From NCBI GenBank assembly GCA_002068715.1, contig MWAR01000097.1:1-21816 (forward strand): 21,816 bases of DNA, in the 5' to 3' direction. Every line of letters starts with the position of its first letter. Positions within the stretch are counted from its first letter, which is position 1. The DNA comes from a bacterium ADurb.Bin374. Its GTDB lineage: Bacteria > Riflebacteria > Ozemobacteria > Ozemobacterales > Ozemobacteraceae. The notes beneath the pieces are model-generated. The model was not told the DNA's origin. It worked only from the letters and a program-made list of their open reading frames with translations, and made no database searches. Of the stretch, positions 16,701 through 21,816 are shown piece after piece. The position numbers and the translations under genes are program-made.

Positions 16701-18283
16701 TCCCGTCCGCCTTCGAAGCATTCCGGAGCGAGACCCGCGCTTTCGATACCCGCACCGCCGGTGCCCCGGCCCTGAACGACAACGACTGGAAGGTCCGGTC
16801 GGCGGGCACATCGGGCAAGGAATATATCGACCATCATTTCGACCTCGTGAACGCCCGCCCGTCGGCGTATGACTTCAACTTCCTACTCGAGATGAAATTC
16901 GCCAGGAAAGTCACGGAAACAAGCGACCTGAACGCTCTCAACACAATCAGCCGTGACCATCTCGAGGCCTACAGCGGCCTCCTGCTGTCGGCCCCCATCA
17001 CCGTCGACATCCAGGTCAGGCGGACAATTCCCGGCGGCGGCTCCAACGTCCACAAGACCTTCACCTACCTGCCCGACGTCGGTGCGCACGGCGATGTCGA
17101 GATCGATCCGGCGAACATGGGCGAGTATCTCGTGAAGATCGGCGATCGTTTCATGAAGGTGAAGACGGCAAAATTCTCGAAAAAATTCTCCTGGGACCTC
17201 CCCATCCCGACCTTCCCGAACGAAGGGTACGAAACGCTCGTCACGCTGAAATGCACGAAGCGGCAGTACACCCTCGACCGGTACGGCGCCGGAACGATCG
17301 GCTACAACGACCAGAACGTCACCTACACATGGCGCCGCAAGTCGTTCACCGTCGACGTGACGCCGCCCGTCATCGCCGATTTCGAGCAACACAACGGCAC
17401 GAACGCCATGACGGCCGTCGTGAACGGGATCATCAACGCCAATACCGGGGACGAGACCGAGTATCGTGTCTCCATCACCGACAACCACCCCGGCCACGGG
17501 CCGAACGACGGCATGAAGGACGGTGGCACGCAGCGCGCCTGGTATCCGCGTCTGTGGTTCCAGCGAATCGACGGTCTGACGGGCCAGTTCACGCCGACCG
17601 CGACGAGCGGATACGAACTGCCGATCATCGTTCCCTCGATCGGCGTCACCTCGAGCATGCTTGCAGCAACTCCCGACGGCAACCTAGCTCCCGACGTGAC
17701 AAACTTCACGAAGGAACGCATCGACGGCCACCGGCTCGCCGTCGTCTCTCCGACCAACATCGATCTTCTCGGCACCCGGAGCGATTGGGGGCCTGACGTT
17801 GAGGCACCGGTTCTCCACGTATATCGCCGGCAAGATCGGGTATGTCATCGAGATCGAGGACAGCTCGCGCAACTTCACCCGTCTCGAAGGCTTCTTCAAG
17901 GTGGTCGACAACAAACGTCCGAATATCGATCTGCGGCTGGCGACCCCCAAATACAAGCCGATGCCCGACGACGGCAGTCTGCGCAGCATCGACCAGATCA
18001 CGACCGAAACGCCGCTCGGCCCCACGGTTTCGCCGTACGGCGAACTGAAATGGGCGCCTTCGTCGAGCCTCGCGACAGCCATCGCCGACCGAACCCGCGG
18101 CTCGAAGCGGGGTCTGCTCTCCGCGTGGGCCCATCCCTACGACAAGCCCGATCAGTCGTTCGGCACCACCGGCTTCTCCAGCCTCCTGCAGGCGACCGGC
18201 TGCACCTACCGGCGCGATCTCAACCTCGACGATCCCGGCCAGAATCGCCCGCTCTGCGAAGCGAACGGCTCGAAATGGGATGA
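13799..18283 (+). CDS. Giant exported protein with calcium-loop motifs, main reading frame (frameshifted near residue 1330)
   Basis: ATG 13799 follows GAGGAGAGG. Residues 1-31 are a signal peptide (MNQAKRWIRG, hydrophobic core); it may be cut at CASA/GSS, and the GISC context is a poor lipobox. The mature protein is rich in Tyr, Trp, Gly and Pro, as in secreted beta proteins. About 160-187 hold two copies of YCWSGGC. About 461-497 match a dockerin type I/EF-hand pair (FDINADGRIDSIDKAFL, then DFDEDGDADTDDC). About 693-710 have a third such loop (GDVDGVDGLTSKD). About 827-932 look PKD/Ig-like (TYEFKRAGRYTITHITRY). Read literally the protein is 1,494 residues, but residues after about 1330 are out of frame and low-quality. 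It is first in an operon with three prepilin genes, which suggests a pilus-associated adhesin analogous to PilY1. No PilY1 propeller was recognised. Confidence 0.8.
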   Translation: MNQAKRWIRGVIAMVLIALFWAGGISCASAGSSYPAPHTPKPTGPYIEYHPPTSYPFIYNGWFDVSIGTTFTMPRGEFDTRENIDRNTPFQPFMKDKKVFMYFGPNNLGSTQLLNSGGCRLTPDKQAFTPFNLGSRLNMWHWRYEYDWTLVNYWYSVPIRYATYCWSGGCSGEGKSRYCWSGGCTTYAVDWNYYEVYYWTKGSFLRKVRQDEIRDFEVRLNMGKRWDPILKKWIEVFKSFWSPVSGEFARVTPDGLKDQRFEYNGELRDFVFYWYHYFFRHPLDKIQRLLEAFVHPLPPGNPTWRMDVDNVWRPTIDDTKVKLQLRWDKPYLNKNQERYYIEYGKLFDGKIKMRDVVKLLSNLGYDQVDVPVYMAIESAEPKLYLVTTPRMVKGVKKAPAPYTPIPTENYLSHAGVIPGYTLHPGTEAFGRGYIRECTVPYTFVNGKPKAGPVKYIFSKMFDINADGRIDSIDKAFLERGLKIADFDEDGDADTDDCAGISYHSFGNFPEAFEKLGQGIRSAFARNPLLLINSRVFAFVGPFPIKETIVKNGVIGRTVAHIQVGWIGNALTGTFYATEIPGAGSKKYPLSPVNLRYTQKEFPGYTGAKFLPNLGPAPHPRRAEDASRFPELYRSHTGIVVDGTIMGYFKRLTVQAYQKCDFTGAHCYPVGDPWGIGLLESVESGNMGQLPLFGDVDGVDGLTSKDLARWDEIKAMEGFILSSVYQHPIGMAIGKPVVTDLNREFRVIAGGKFSAYPPAGANTFTLKESYNYKFIEPTIWAYDPAEGNQMSFGRRFSLESGGWDPAKPPPTPPYPPVQYKKLPTAILGPDDIPEDIPQTWRAPGVEDVVIKPDTWVQTWSIAGLESEGGTGTGESMTYEFKRAGRYTITHITRYTQRIVTPVTDSLGVIVYYAVTDIPQTRVLTLNVRVFDHEISEFEDPRLELKGPGNDATYAPQWRATADDLRKRDFPSAFEAFRSETRAFDTRTAGAPALNDNDWKVRSAGTSGKEYIDHHFDLVNARPSAYDFNFLLEMKFARKVTETSDLNALNTISRDHLEAYSGLLLSAPITVDIQVRRTIPGGGSNVHKTFTYLPDVGAHGDVEIDPANMGEYLVKIGDRFMKVKTAKFSKKFSWDLPIPTFPNEGYETLVTLKCTKRQYTLDRYGAGTIGYNDQNVTYTWRRKSFTVDVTPPVIADFEQHNGTNAMTAVVNGIINANTGDETEYRVSITDNHPGHGPNDGMKDGGTQRAWYPRLWFQRIDGLTGQFTPTATSGYELPIIVPSIGVTSSMLAATPDGNLAPDVTNFTKERIDGHRLAVVSPTNIDLLGTRSDWGPDVEAPVLHVYRRQDRVCHRDRGQLAQLHPSRRLLQGGRQQTSEYRSAAGDPQIQADARRRQSAQHRPDHDRNAARPHGFAVRRTEMGAFVEPRDSHRRPNPRLEAGSALRVGPSLRQARSVVRHHRLLQPPAGDRLHLPARSQPRRSRPESPALRSERLEMG
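17787..17791 (+). other. Frameshift site in the giant gene (G5 run)
   Basis: Protein-like sequence switches from one frame to another at the run of five G. Reading four G gives a continuous join (SDWG then LTLRHRFSTYIAGKIGYV) and one protein of 1,672 residues spanning 13799-18818. A one-base insertion, by error or mutation, is the simplest explanation. Confidence 0.75.
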
Positions 18284-18818
18284 CCCCGTCATCACACTCA
18301 ACGACAAGGACATCAAGGCCGCGTTCCAGCTCGCGAATCCCGGTTCTCCAGGCCTTGCCGAAGACGAAGTGCTGACCTTCGACCTGTCGGTGCGCGACAA
18401 CCTGATGTTCTGGCAGGATGACGGCGAGGCGCCCCGCGGGCGGATCGTCGCCGACCGCAACCTGCGCCAGGTGAAGTATACCTTCAGGGAAGACGTCCTA
18501 GACGAGCGGAAGGTGCCGTATGTGAAGGAGACGACCGGCACGCCGGTCAAGGCGGCGTTCGACGACGCCCCGCTGCGGCTCCTGAACCCCGACGCCACTC
18601 CGTTGTCCCACGTCTTCCGCGTCGGCAATGCGGACGTCGCAACCGGCCTGAAGAACACCGGAGCGGGCGCCAACACCGGTTCGAACACGGTTCAGATCGA
18701 GGTTCTCGACCTGGGCAACAACTCACGGCAGCTGTTCCTCGATCTTCCGATCATTCCAAGCCGGTTCAACATCCGGGTGCTCGAGTCGGATACCGGGGCG
18801 ACCCGCGAATCCAAGTGA
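17799..18818 (+). CDS. C-terminal part of the giant exported protein (separated by frameshift)
   Basis: This frame carries about 340 residues that continue the upstream gene: FSTYIAGKIGYVIEIEDSSRNFTRLEGFFKV, later VLTFDLSVRDNLMFWQDDG and a beta-rich end (NTVQIEVLDLGNNSRQLFLDLPI). It has no ribosome site or signal peptide of its own, so it should not be a separate gene. The region after 18300 resembles an Ig-like or cadherin-like beta module, which is a loose impression. The stop (TGA 18816-18818) overlaps the GTG start of the next gene, tying it to the pilin operon. Confidence 0.7.
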   Translation: MRHRFSTYIAGKIGYVIEIEDSSRNFTRLEGFFKVVDNKRPNIDLRLATPKYKPMPDDGSLRSIDQITTETPLGPTVSPYGELKWAPSSSLATAIADRTRGSKRGLLSAWAHPYDKPDQSFGTTGFSSLLQATGCTYRRDLNLDDPGQNRPLCEANGSKWDDPVITLNDKDIKAAFQLANPGSPGLAEDEVLTFDLSVRDNLMFWQDDGEAPRGRIVADRNLRQVKYTFREDVLDERKVPYVKETTGTPVKAAFDDAPLRLLNPDATPLSHVFRVGNADVATGLKNTGAGANTGSNTVQIEVLDLGNNSRQLFLDLPIIPSRFNIRVLESDTGATRESK

Positions 18819-19492
18819 AGTATGGTCGATCCCATGTCATGACACCCGGTTCTTCGATGACAACCAGAGAAAGACGCAGACCCGACCCGCACGATGCGGG
18901 AAGTGGGACGGCGGCGCCCGGATGGCACAGTTCAGGCGACCCCCTCTTTCCGGCAACGGGAAGAGGGGCTTTGCTTCGCTTGAACAGGGGGTCGGGCTCC
19001 AATTCTGGCCTGACCCTGGTCGAAGTGATGATCGGCATCTTCATCTTCTCCTTCGCATTGATGCCGATCATGGGGCTGTTCGGCCGCGGCAGCATGGCAA
19101 CCCAGATGACCGGGGATTACCTCACGGCCATGCAGACCTGTTCCTCGTATCTGCGGTCGCTGAGCGCTCTTCCGGCCGTCGACCTCCCCATCGGGAACCC
19201 CGTTCCCCTGGACCGCGAATTCGGCGGTTCGCCTACGAACAGGGTGAAGGTACCCTCGAAGTCCGTCATCAATGCAACCGAGTTCGCCCATCGTCTCCAG
19301 GTGCGGTATGTCACGCGCAACACGACGAAAAAGGATCTCTGGTTCGATTTCATGGTCCAGCCCGGCCAGCTCGCGTCGATGACCGTGTACAAGCAGTTCC
19401 TGCGGCTGGATTTCGAAGTTTCATGGCGTTCGCGCCATGACGGCCAGTCAAACCGCGTGCGACTGTTCACCTACAAGGCGGACCTGGAATGA
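18815..19492 (+). CDS. Prepilin-like protein (PilV/GspI type minor pilin)
   Basis: A class III signal sequence is clear: GSNSG/LTLVEVMIGIFIFSFALMPIMGLF, with Glu at mature position 5 and a following ~20-residue hydrophobic helix. PilD should cut after the Gly and N-methylate. The C-terminal ~150 residues form the globular head and match no family I know. I list GTG 18815, whose GTGA overlaps the giant gene's stop, as at the two later junctions. That gives 225 residues with an unusually long leader of about 65. ATG 18839 and 18857 lack ribosome sites. TTG 18971, with AGAGGGG close upstream, would give a normal 13-residue leader and may be the true start. Confidence 0.85.
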   Translation: MKYGRSHVMTPGSSMTTRERRRPDPHDAGSGTAAPGWHSSGDPLFPATGRGALLRLNRGSGSNSGLTLVEVMIGIFIFSFALMPIMGLFGRGSMATQMTGDYLTAMQTCSSYLRSLSALPAVDLPIGNPVPLDREFGGSPTNRVKVPSKSVINATEFAHRLQVRYVTRNTTKKDLWFDFMVQPGQLASMTVYKQFLRLDFEVSWRSRHDGQSNRVRLFTYKADLE

Positions 19493-20031
19493 CACGACTC
19501 GGACGGCCAAGGCAGGGCATGGTGATCGTGATCGTACTCGTCGCCCTGACCAGCTCTCTTATCTTCGCCGCATTCCTCATGGACAGATCGGTGAAGCAGG
19601 GATACGAAAAATTCGTGACCCGGGAGCGCACCCAGCTCGAACTGTTGTGTCATGCGGCGCTCGAAGCTGCAAAGCTCAAGATCAAGGCCGCTCCGACCGA
19701 GTTGTACACCGCCTTCCGATTCAAGTTCGACGAGCCGGCCGCAACCCGGACCAACGCCCTCTATGAAGCCTTCCTGGCCGATCTCCGACTCGAGGTGCTC
19801 GATGTCGAGCTCGCCTCGGAATCCGTGCCGATGACGGCACGGGTGACCTCCATCGAGCGGCTGGGCATCACCAAGAAGGGAACCGGCCTCAGCACGGGAT
19901 ACGTCGAAGACTACCTGCGCATCACGGCTTCGGCCTCGAGCCTCATTGCCGGCTTCTCCACCGGGAAAGAGCTGAAGAACGACGTGGTCATGCAGGTCAC
20001 GATGCAGATCACCAAGCTGGAGGGCCCATGA
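19489..20031 (+). CDS. Prepilin-like protein without Glu5 (PilX/GspK-like)
   Basis: The product is 180 residues from ATG 19489 in a 4-bp ATGA overlap. A short basic leader MTRLGRPRQG precedes MVIVIVLVALTSSLIFAAFLMDRS, a prepilin-type helix that lacks Glu at position 5. PilX/GspK-type minor pilins at the pilus tip often have such a start. The rest is a small alpha/beta head (LLCHAALEAAKLKIKAAPTELY; then strands ending in VVMQVTMQITKLEGP). The assignment rests on the N-terminus and the position between two clear prepilins. Confidence 0.78.
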   Translation: MTRLGRPRQGMVIVIVLVALTSSLIFAAFLMDRSVKQGYEKFVTRERTQLELLCHAALEAAKLKIKAAPTELYTAFRFKFDEPAATRTNALYEAFLADLRLEVLDVELASESVPMTARVTSIERLGITKKGTGLSTGYVEDYLRITASASSLIAGFSTGKELKNDVVMQVTMQITKLEGP

Positions 20032-20735
20032 ACCGCTCTGCTCCGCGCGAAGCGACGGATCCGGTCCGACGCGGAACGACCGTCTGTTATGATTCCGCCC
20101 GGGGGTTCACCCTGGTCGAGATCATGGTCGCGATTTTAGTTTTCGGGCTGGTTTCGCTGGTCGTCTTCCGCTTCACCCGATGGATGAACGACGCACAATC
20201 GCTCACGGCCTGGAAACAGTCGGCCCAGGACTCGCTGCGTCTGAACGAAATGTTCTGGCAGAAGCACTTCACGGGGGCCACCCGGAAACTCAGCAGTCTG
20301 GTCGTCGATTCCCAAGGGGTGATCCAGACGCCGCCCGACATCGCGACTGCCCCCGTCAAAATCAGAAACGGCGGAAACGGCAACCTGATGAGCGGATATC
20401 CCAACACGTTCTCGGAATGGCCCGTCTGGCAGTTCAAGACCTTCCACAAGCAGACGGGCGCCAACACATGGGACGAGTTTGACGTCGTCGGCTTTCTTCA
20501 GACCCGTGACGGCAACACCACCCTGACGGGGCGCGTCAAGTCCGGGATGAAGATCATTTCCGAGGTGAAGCTCATGGAACACGTGGTATCGATCCAGGCA
20601 TCGACGCGGGAATTCAAAGAGGAAAACCTCACGGTGCTCACCGTCGAGTTCATTCTCGCCCACCCGCGCAAACCCGACGTCCGGCTGCAGAAGACGAGCA
20701 ACTTCAAGATATCGACTTCTCTCGAAACATTCTGA
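20028..20735 (+). CDS. Prepilin-like protein (PilW/GspJ type minor pilin)
   Basis: The product is 235 residues. ATG 20028 overlaps the previous stop and has GGAGGG a few bases upstream. A 26-residue leader ending in SARG is followed by a textbook class III cleavage site and helix, FTLVEIMVAILVFGLVSLVVF, with Glu5. The head contains FSEWPVWQFKTF, WDEFDVVGFLQTRDG and a C-terminal strand pair (LTVLTVEFILAHPRKPDVRL). Length and order fit PilW/GspJ, the larger minor pilin that joins the tip complex. It is the last gene of the operon that begins with the giant protein. Confidence 0.88.
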   Translation: MNRSAPREATDPVRRGTTVCYDSARGFTLVEIMVAILVFGLVSLVVFRFTRWMNDAQSLTAWKQSAQDSLRLNEMFWQKHFTGATRKLSSLVVDSQGVIQTPPDIATAPVKIRNGGNGNLMSGYPNTFSEWPVWQFKTFHKQTGANTWDEFDVVGFLQTRDGNTTLTGRVKSGMKIISEVKLMEHVVSIQASTREFKEENLTVLTVEFILAHPRKPDVRLQKTSNFKISTSLETF

Positions 20736-20760
20736 TCCTCTCCCATTCGCGAACGGCAGA

Positions 20761-20841
20761 CGGATCAATGCCGAGTCGATATAATATCACATCATTTTCA
20801 ACAACGTTCGCTCGGGCAGCACGTTCAACGGCATTGATCCG
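20761..20841. repeat. 13-bp perfect inverted repeat with 55-bp spacer
   Basis: CGGATCAATGCCG (20761-20773) and CGGCATTGATCCG (20829-20841) are exact reverse complements. The spacer contains a consensus TATAAT (20780-20785). The right arm overlaps the hairpin listed at 20838-20864. Confidence 0.7.
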
Positions 20842-20864
20842 ACGGAAGTCGGAGACTATTGTTT
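20838..20864 (+). terminator. Possible terminator hairpin after the pilin operon
   Basis: A stem TCCGAC/GTCGGA with a GGAA tetraloop (20838-20853) is followed after five bases by TTGTTT and more T (to 20865). The T run is not directly next to the stem, so it is a weak terminator. Confidence 0.35.
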
Positions 20865-20888
20865 TTCGACACGGCTTGAATTATTCTA
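20859..20888 (+). promoter_or_regulatory. Candidate promoter for the Cys-rich protein and rnfB
   Basis: TTGTTT (20859-20864), an 18-base spacer and TATTCT (20883-20888), about 80 bp before ATG 20967. A TTGACG at 20928-20933 has no good -10 partner. Confidence 0.28.
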
Positions 20889-20966
20889 TTCGCCGTCCTG
20901 ACACTCCCCCGCAAAATGTAAAATCGTTGACGCGCGTACACGTTCCATGTACCGCGGTGAAGGCGG

Positions 20967-21170
20967 ATGATGGCCGAAATTCTCGTTGCAATCGGATTTT
21001 CAGCGGCAATCGGCGCGCTGTATGCCGTCGTTCATCTTCTGTATCAGCACGAACGCGCCACCCGGCCGGGCGATTGCAGCTCCGAGGCCGATGCCTGCGG
21101 CCGCTGCGGATGCTGCAGCATGCATCGGCCAAACGGATCGATCCCCCCCCTCTTCCCCCCCGACCTTTGA
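20967..21170 (+). CDS. Small Cys-rich single-pass membrane protein
   Basis: The product is 67 residues, starting MMAEIL at ATG 20967 (or 20970) behind a purine-rich GGTGAAGGCGG. Residues 4-26 are one membrane helix ([23 protein letters not shown]). It is followed by a short charged stretch and a cysteine cluster, [18 protein letters not shown] (36-53), then a Pro-rich end. The layout of one helix plus a CxxCxCC-type cluster resembles FeoB-associated Cys-rich membrane proteins and could bind metal or an Fe-S cluster. No feo genes are present. It ends 17 bp before rnfB and is probably co-transcribed, so it may be an accessory to Rnf. Confidence 0.6.
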   Translation: MMAEILVAIGFSAAIGALYAVVHLLYQHERATRPGDCSSEADACGRCGCCSMHRPNGSIPPLFPPDL

Positions 21171-21187
21171 CGGAAAAGGAAATACGC

Positions 21188-21816
21188 ATGAGTGAAGTTC
21201 TGACAGCCATCCTGGTCATGGGCGGCATGGCGTTCCTGCTTGCCCTTGCCCTCATCTGGAGTTCCAGGAAATTCTACGTTGCCGAGAATCCGCTGGTCGA
21301 CGAGATCGCGGCGCTTCTTCCGCAGGCCAACTGCGGCGCGTGCGGATATCCCGGCTGCGCCGGTTTTGCGAAGGTGCTCGTCGAGACGCAGGATCCCAAG
21401 ATGGTCTGCCCGGTCTCGACGAAGGAGAAGCTGAAGGCAATCGGCCGCCTCGCCGGTATCGAGGTCAGCGAGCGGGAGCCGATGGTCGCGGTGCTGCACT
21501 GCCGCGGAACAAGGTCGAACGTGAAAACCGTTTCGGAATACATCGGAATCGAGAGCTGCATCGCAGCCCACAATCTTTATTCCGGCGACAAGATGTGCAT
21601 GTATTCCTGCATCGGATACGGGGACTGCATGAAGGTCTGCATGTTCGGAGCGATCCGCGTGGAGGACGGCATCGCCGTCTTCGATCCCGACAAATGCACC
21701 GTCTTTGGTTCGAATGCCGCCGCGCAGAAAACGGTTACGCAAATCGCTGCGAGGCAGGTAGCGTGCAAGCTCGGTCAGCGCCATTTGATAGACGCCTCTT
21801 TTGAACTCCACGACCA
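21188..21816 (+). CDS. rnfB: RnfB, iron-sulfur subunit of the Rnf complex (abnormal after residue 171, runs off the window)
   Basis: ATG 21188 follows AAGGAAA. Residues 5-25 are the membrane anchor ([19 protein letters not shown]). Next is the four-Cys cluster domain [13 protein letters not shown] with C49, C52, C57 and C74. C137, C141, C147 and C151 ([15 protein letters not shown]) bind a ferredoxin-type [4Fe-4S] cluster. At DPDKCT (166-171) the family normally continues GCGxCxxxCP. Here, from base 21701, it reads [14 protein letters not shown] with the cluster ligands missing. Rnf couples ferredoxin oxidation and NAD reduction to ion pumping across the membrane. No other rnf subunit is in view, though more could lie downstream. 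Confidence 0.88.
   Translation, partial: MSEVLTAILVMGGMAFLLALALIWSSRKFYVAENPLVDEIAALLPQANCGACGYPGCAGFAKVLVETQDPKMVCPVSTKEKLKAIGRLAGIEVSEREPMVAVLHCRGTRSNVKTVSEYIGIESCIAAHNLYSGDKMCMYSCIGYGDCMKVCMFGAIRVEDGIAVFDPDKCTVFGSNAAAQKTVTQIAARQVACKLGQRHLIDASFELHD
21701..21816. other. Terminal segment not continuous with rnfB
   Basis: All similarity to RnfB stops between codons 171 and 172. The remaining 116 bases are open in the rnfB frame by chance. On the minus strand they read as a plausible protein fragment ([17 protein letters not shown], then [16 protein letters not shown]), so this may be the edge of another gene in opposite orientation. I do not recognise it. Confidence 0.5.

Noticed and set aside
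13874..16837. Long open frames on the minus strand opposite the giant gene
   Set aside because: They are antisense shadows caused by high GC. They have Arg/Val/Asp-rich translations without domains and no ribosome sites.
17800..18283. Last ~165 residues of the giant gene's main frame read as a real C-terminus
   Set aside because: The sequence (HRDRGQLAQLHPSRR and similar) is typical out-of-frame high-GC translation. The alternative frame there is protein-like.
1..21816. CRISPR array, insertion sequence or prophage
   Set aside because: No regularly spaced repeats, transposase, integrase or phage structural genes were seen on either strand.

Overview
The window is a high-GC (roughly 60 % by eye) chromosomal segment from a Gram-negative-type bacterium. 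It has a type IV pilus platform protein, three prepilin-like proteins, an Rnf complex subunit and several secreted or inner-membrane-anchored proteins. There are no phage, plasmid, CRISPR or transposase genes. I cannot assign a taxon. The mix of a Firmicutes-style TopB, RnfB, scattered pilin genes and many unrecognised envelope proteins would suit a little-studied lineage such as Candidatus Riflebacteria, but that is a guess from general knowledge.

Layout. Positions 1-582 (minus) hold the start of a secreted LysM protein with a Pro/Glu-rich linker. Next comes a large rhomboid protease fusion (702-2879, minus), divergent from a small secreted protein (3024-3788, plus), which converges on a type IA topoisomerase III (3762-5948, minus). 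A 418-bp intergenic region with repeats and a good promoter leads to pilC (6367-7554), which ends in a strong terminator. A trans-sulfuration-type PLP enzyme (7717-8943, minus) and a tRNA-Pro(GGG) gene (9087-9159, minus) follow, each with its own promoter and terminator.

The accessory-looking part starts at 9383. Three genes coupled by 4-bp ATGA overlaps (9383-12740) encode three single-pass membrane proteins: a TPR protein, an unrecognised protein and a FecR-domain protein. A lone secreted protein follows (12952-13560). The largest object is an operon from 13799 to 20735. It encodes a ~1,670-residue exported protein with dockerin/EF-hand-like calcium loops, then three prepilin-like proteins (PilV/GspI-, PilX/GspK- and PilW/GspJ-like) joined by 4-bp overlaps. 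The arrangement recalls the minor-pilin/PilY1 operons of type IV pili, but the large protein does not look like PilY1 by eye. Its reading frame is broken at one G5 run (17787-17791), which is probably an indel.

The window closes with a small cysteine-rich single-pass membrane protein (20967-21170) and rnfB (21188 to the end). RnfB is normal up to residue 171. From base 21701 the frame stays open but stops resembling RnfB, which suggests an assembly join, insertion or rearrangement.

The likely functional theme is envelope biology. PilC and the minor-pilin operon would build and cap a type IV pilus or pseudopilus. The giant protein is the best candidate for a tip or surface adhesin. The TPR/FecR trio could be a linked envelope module.
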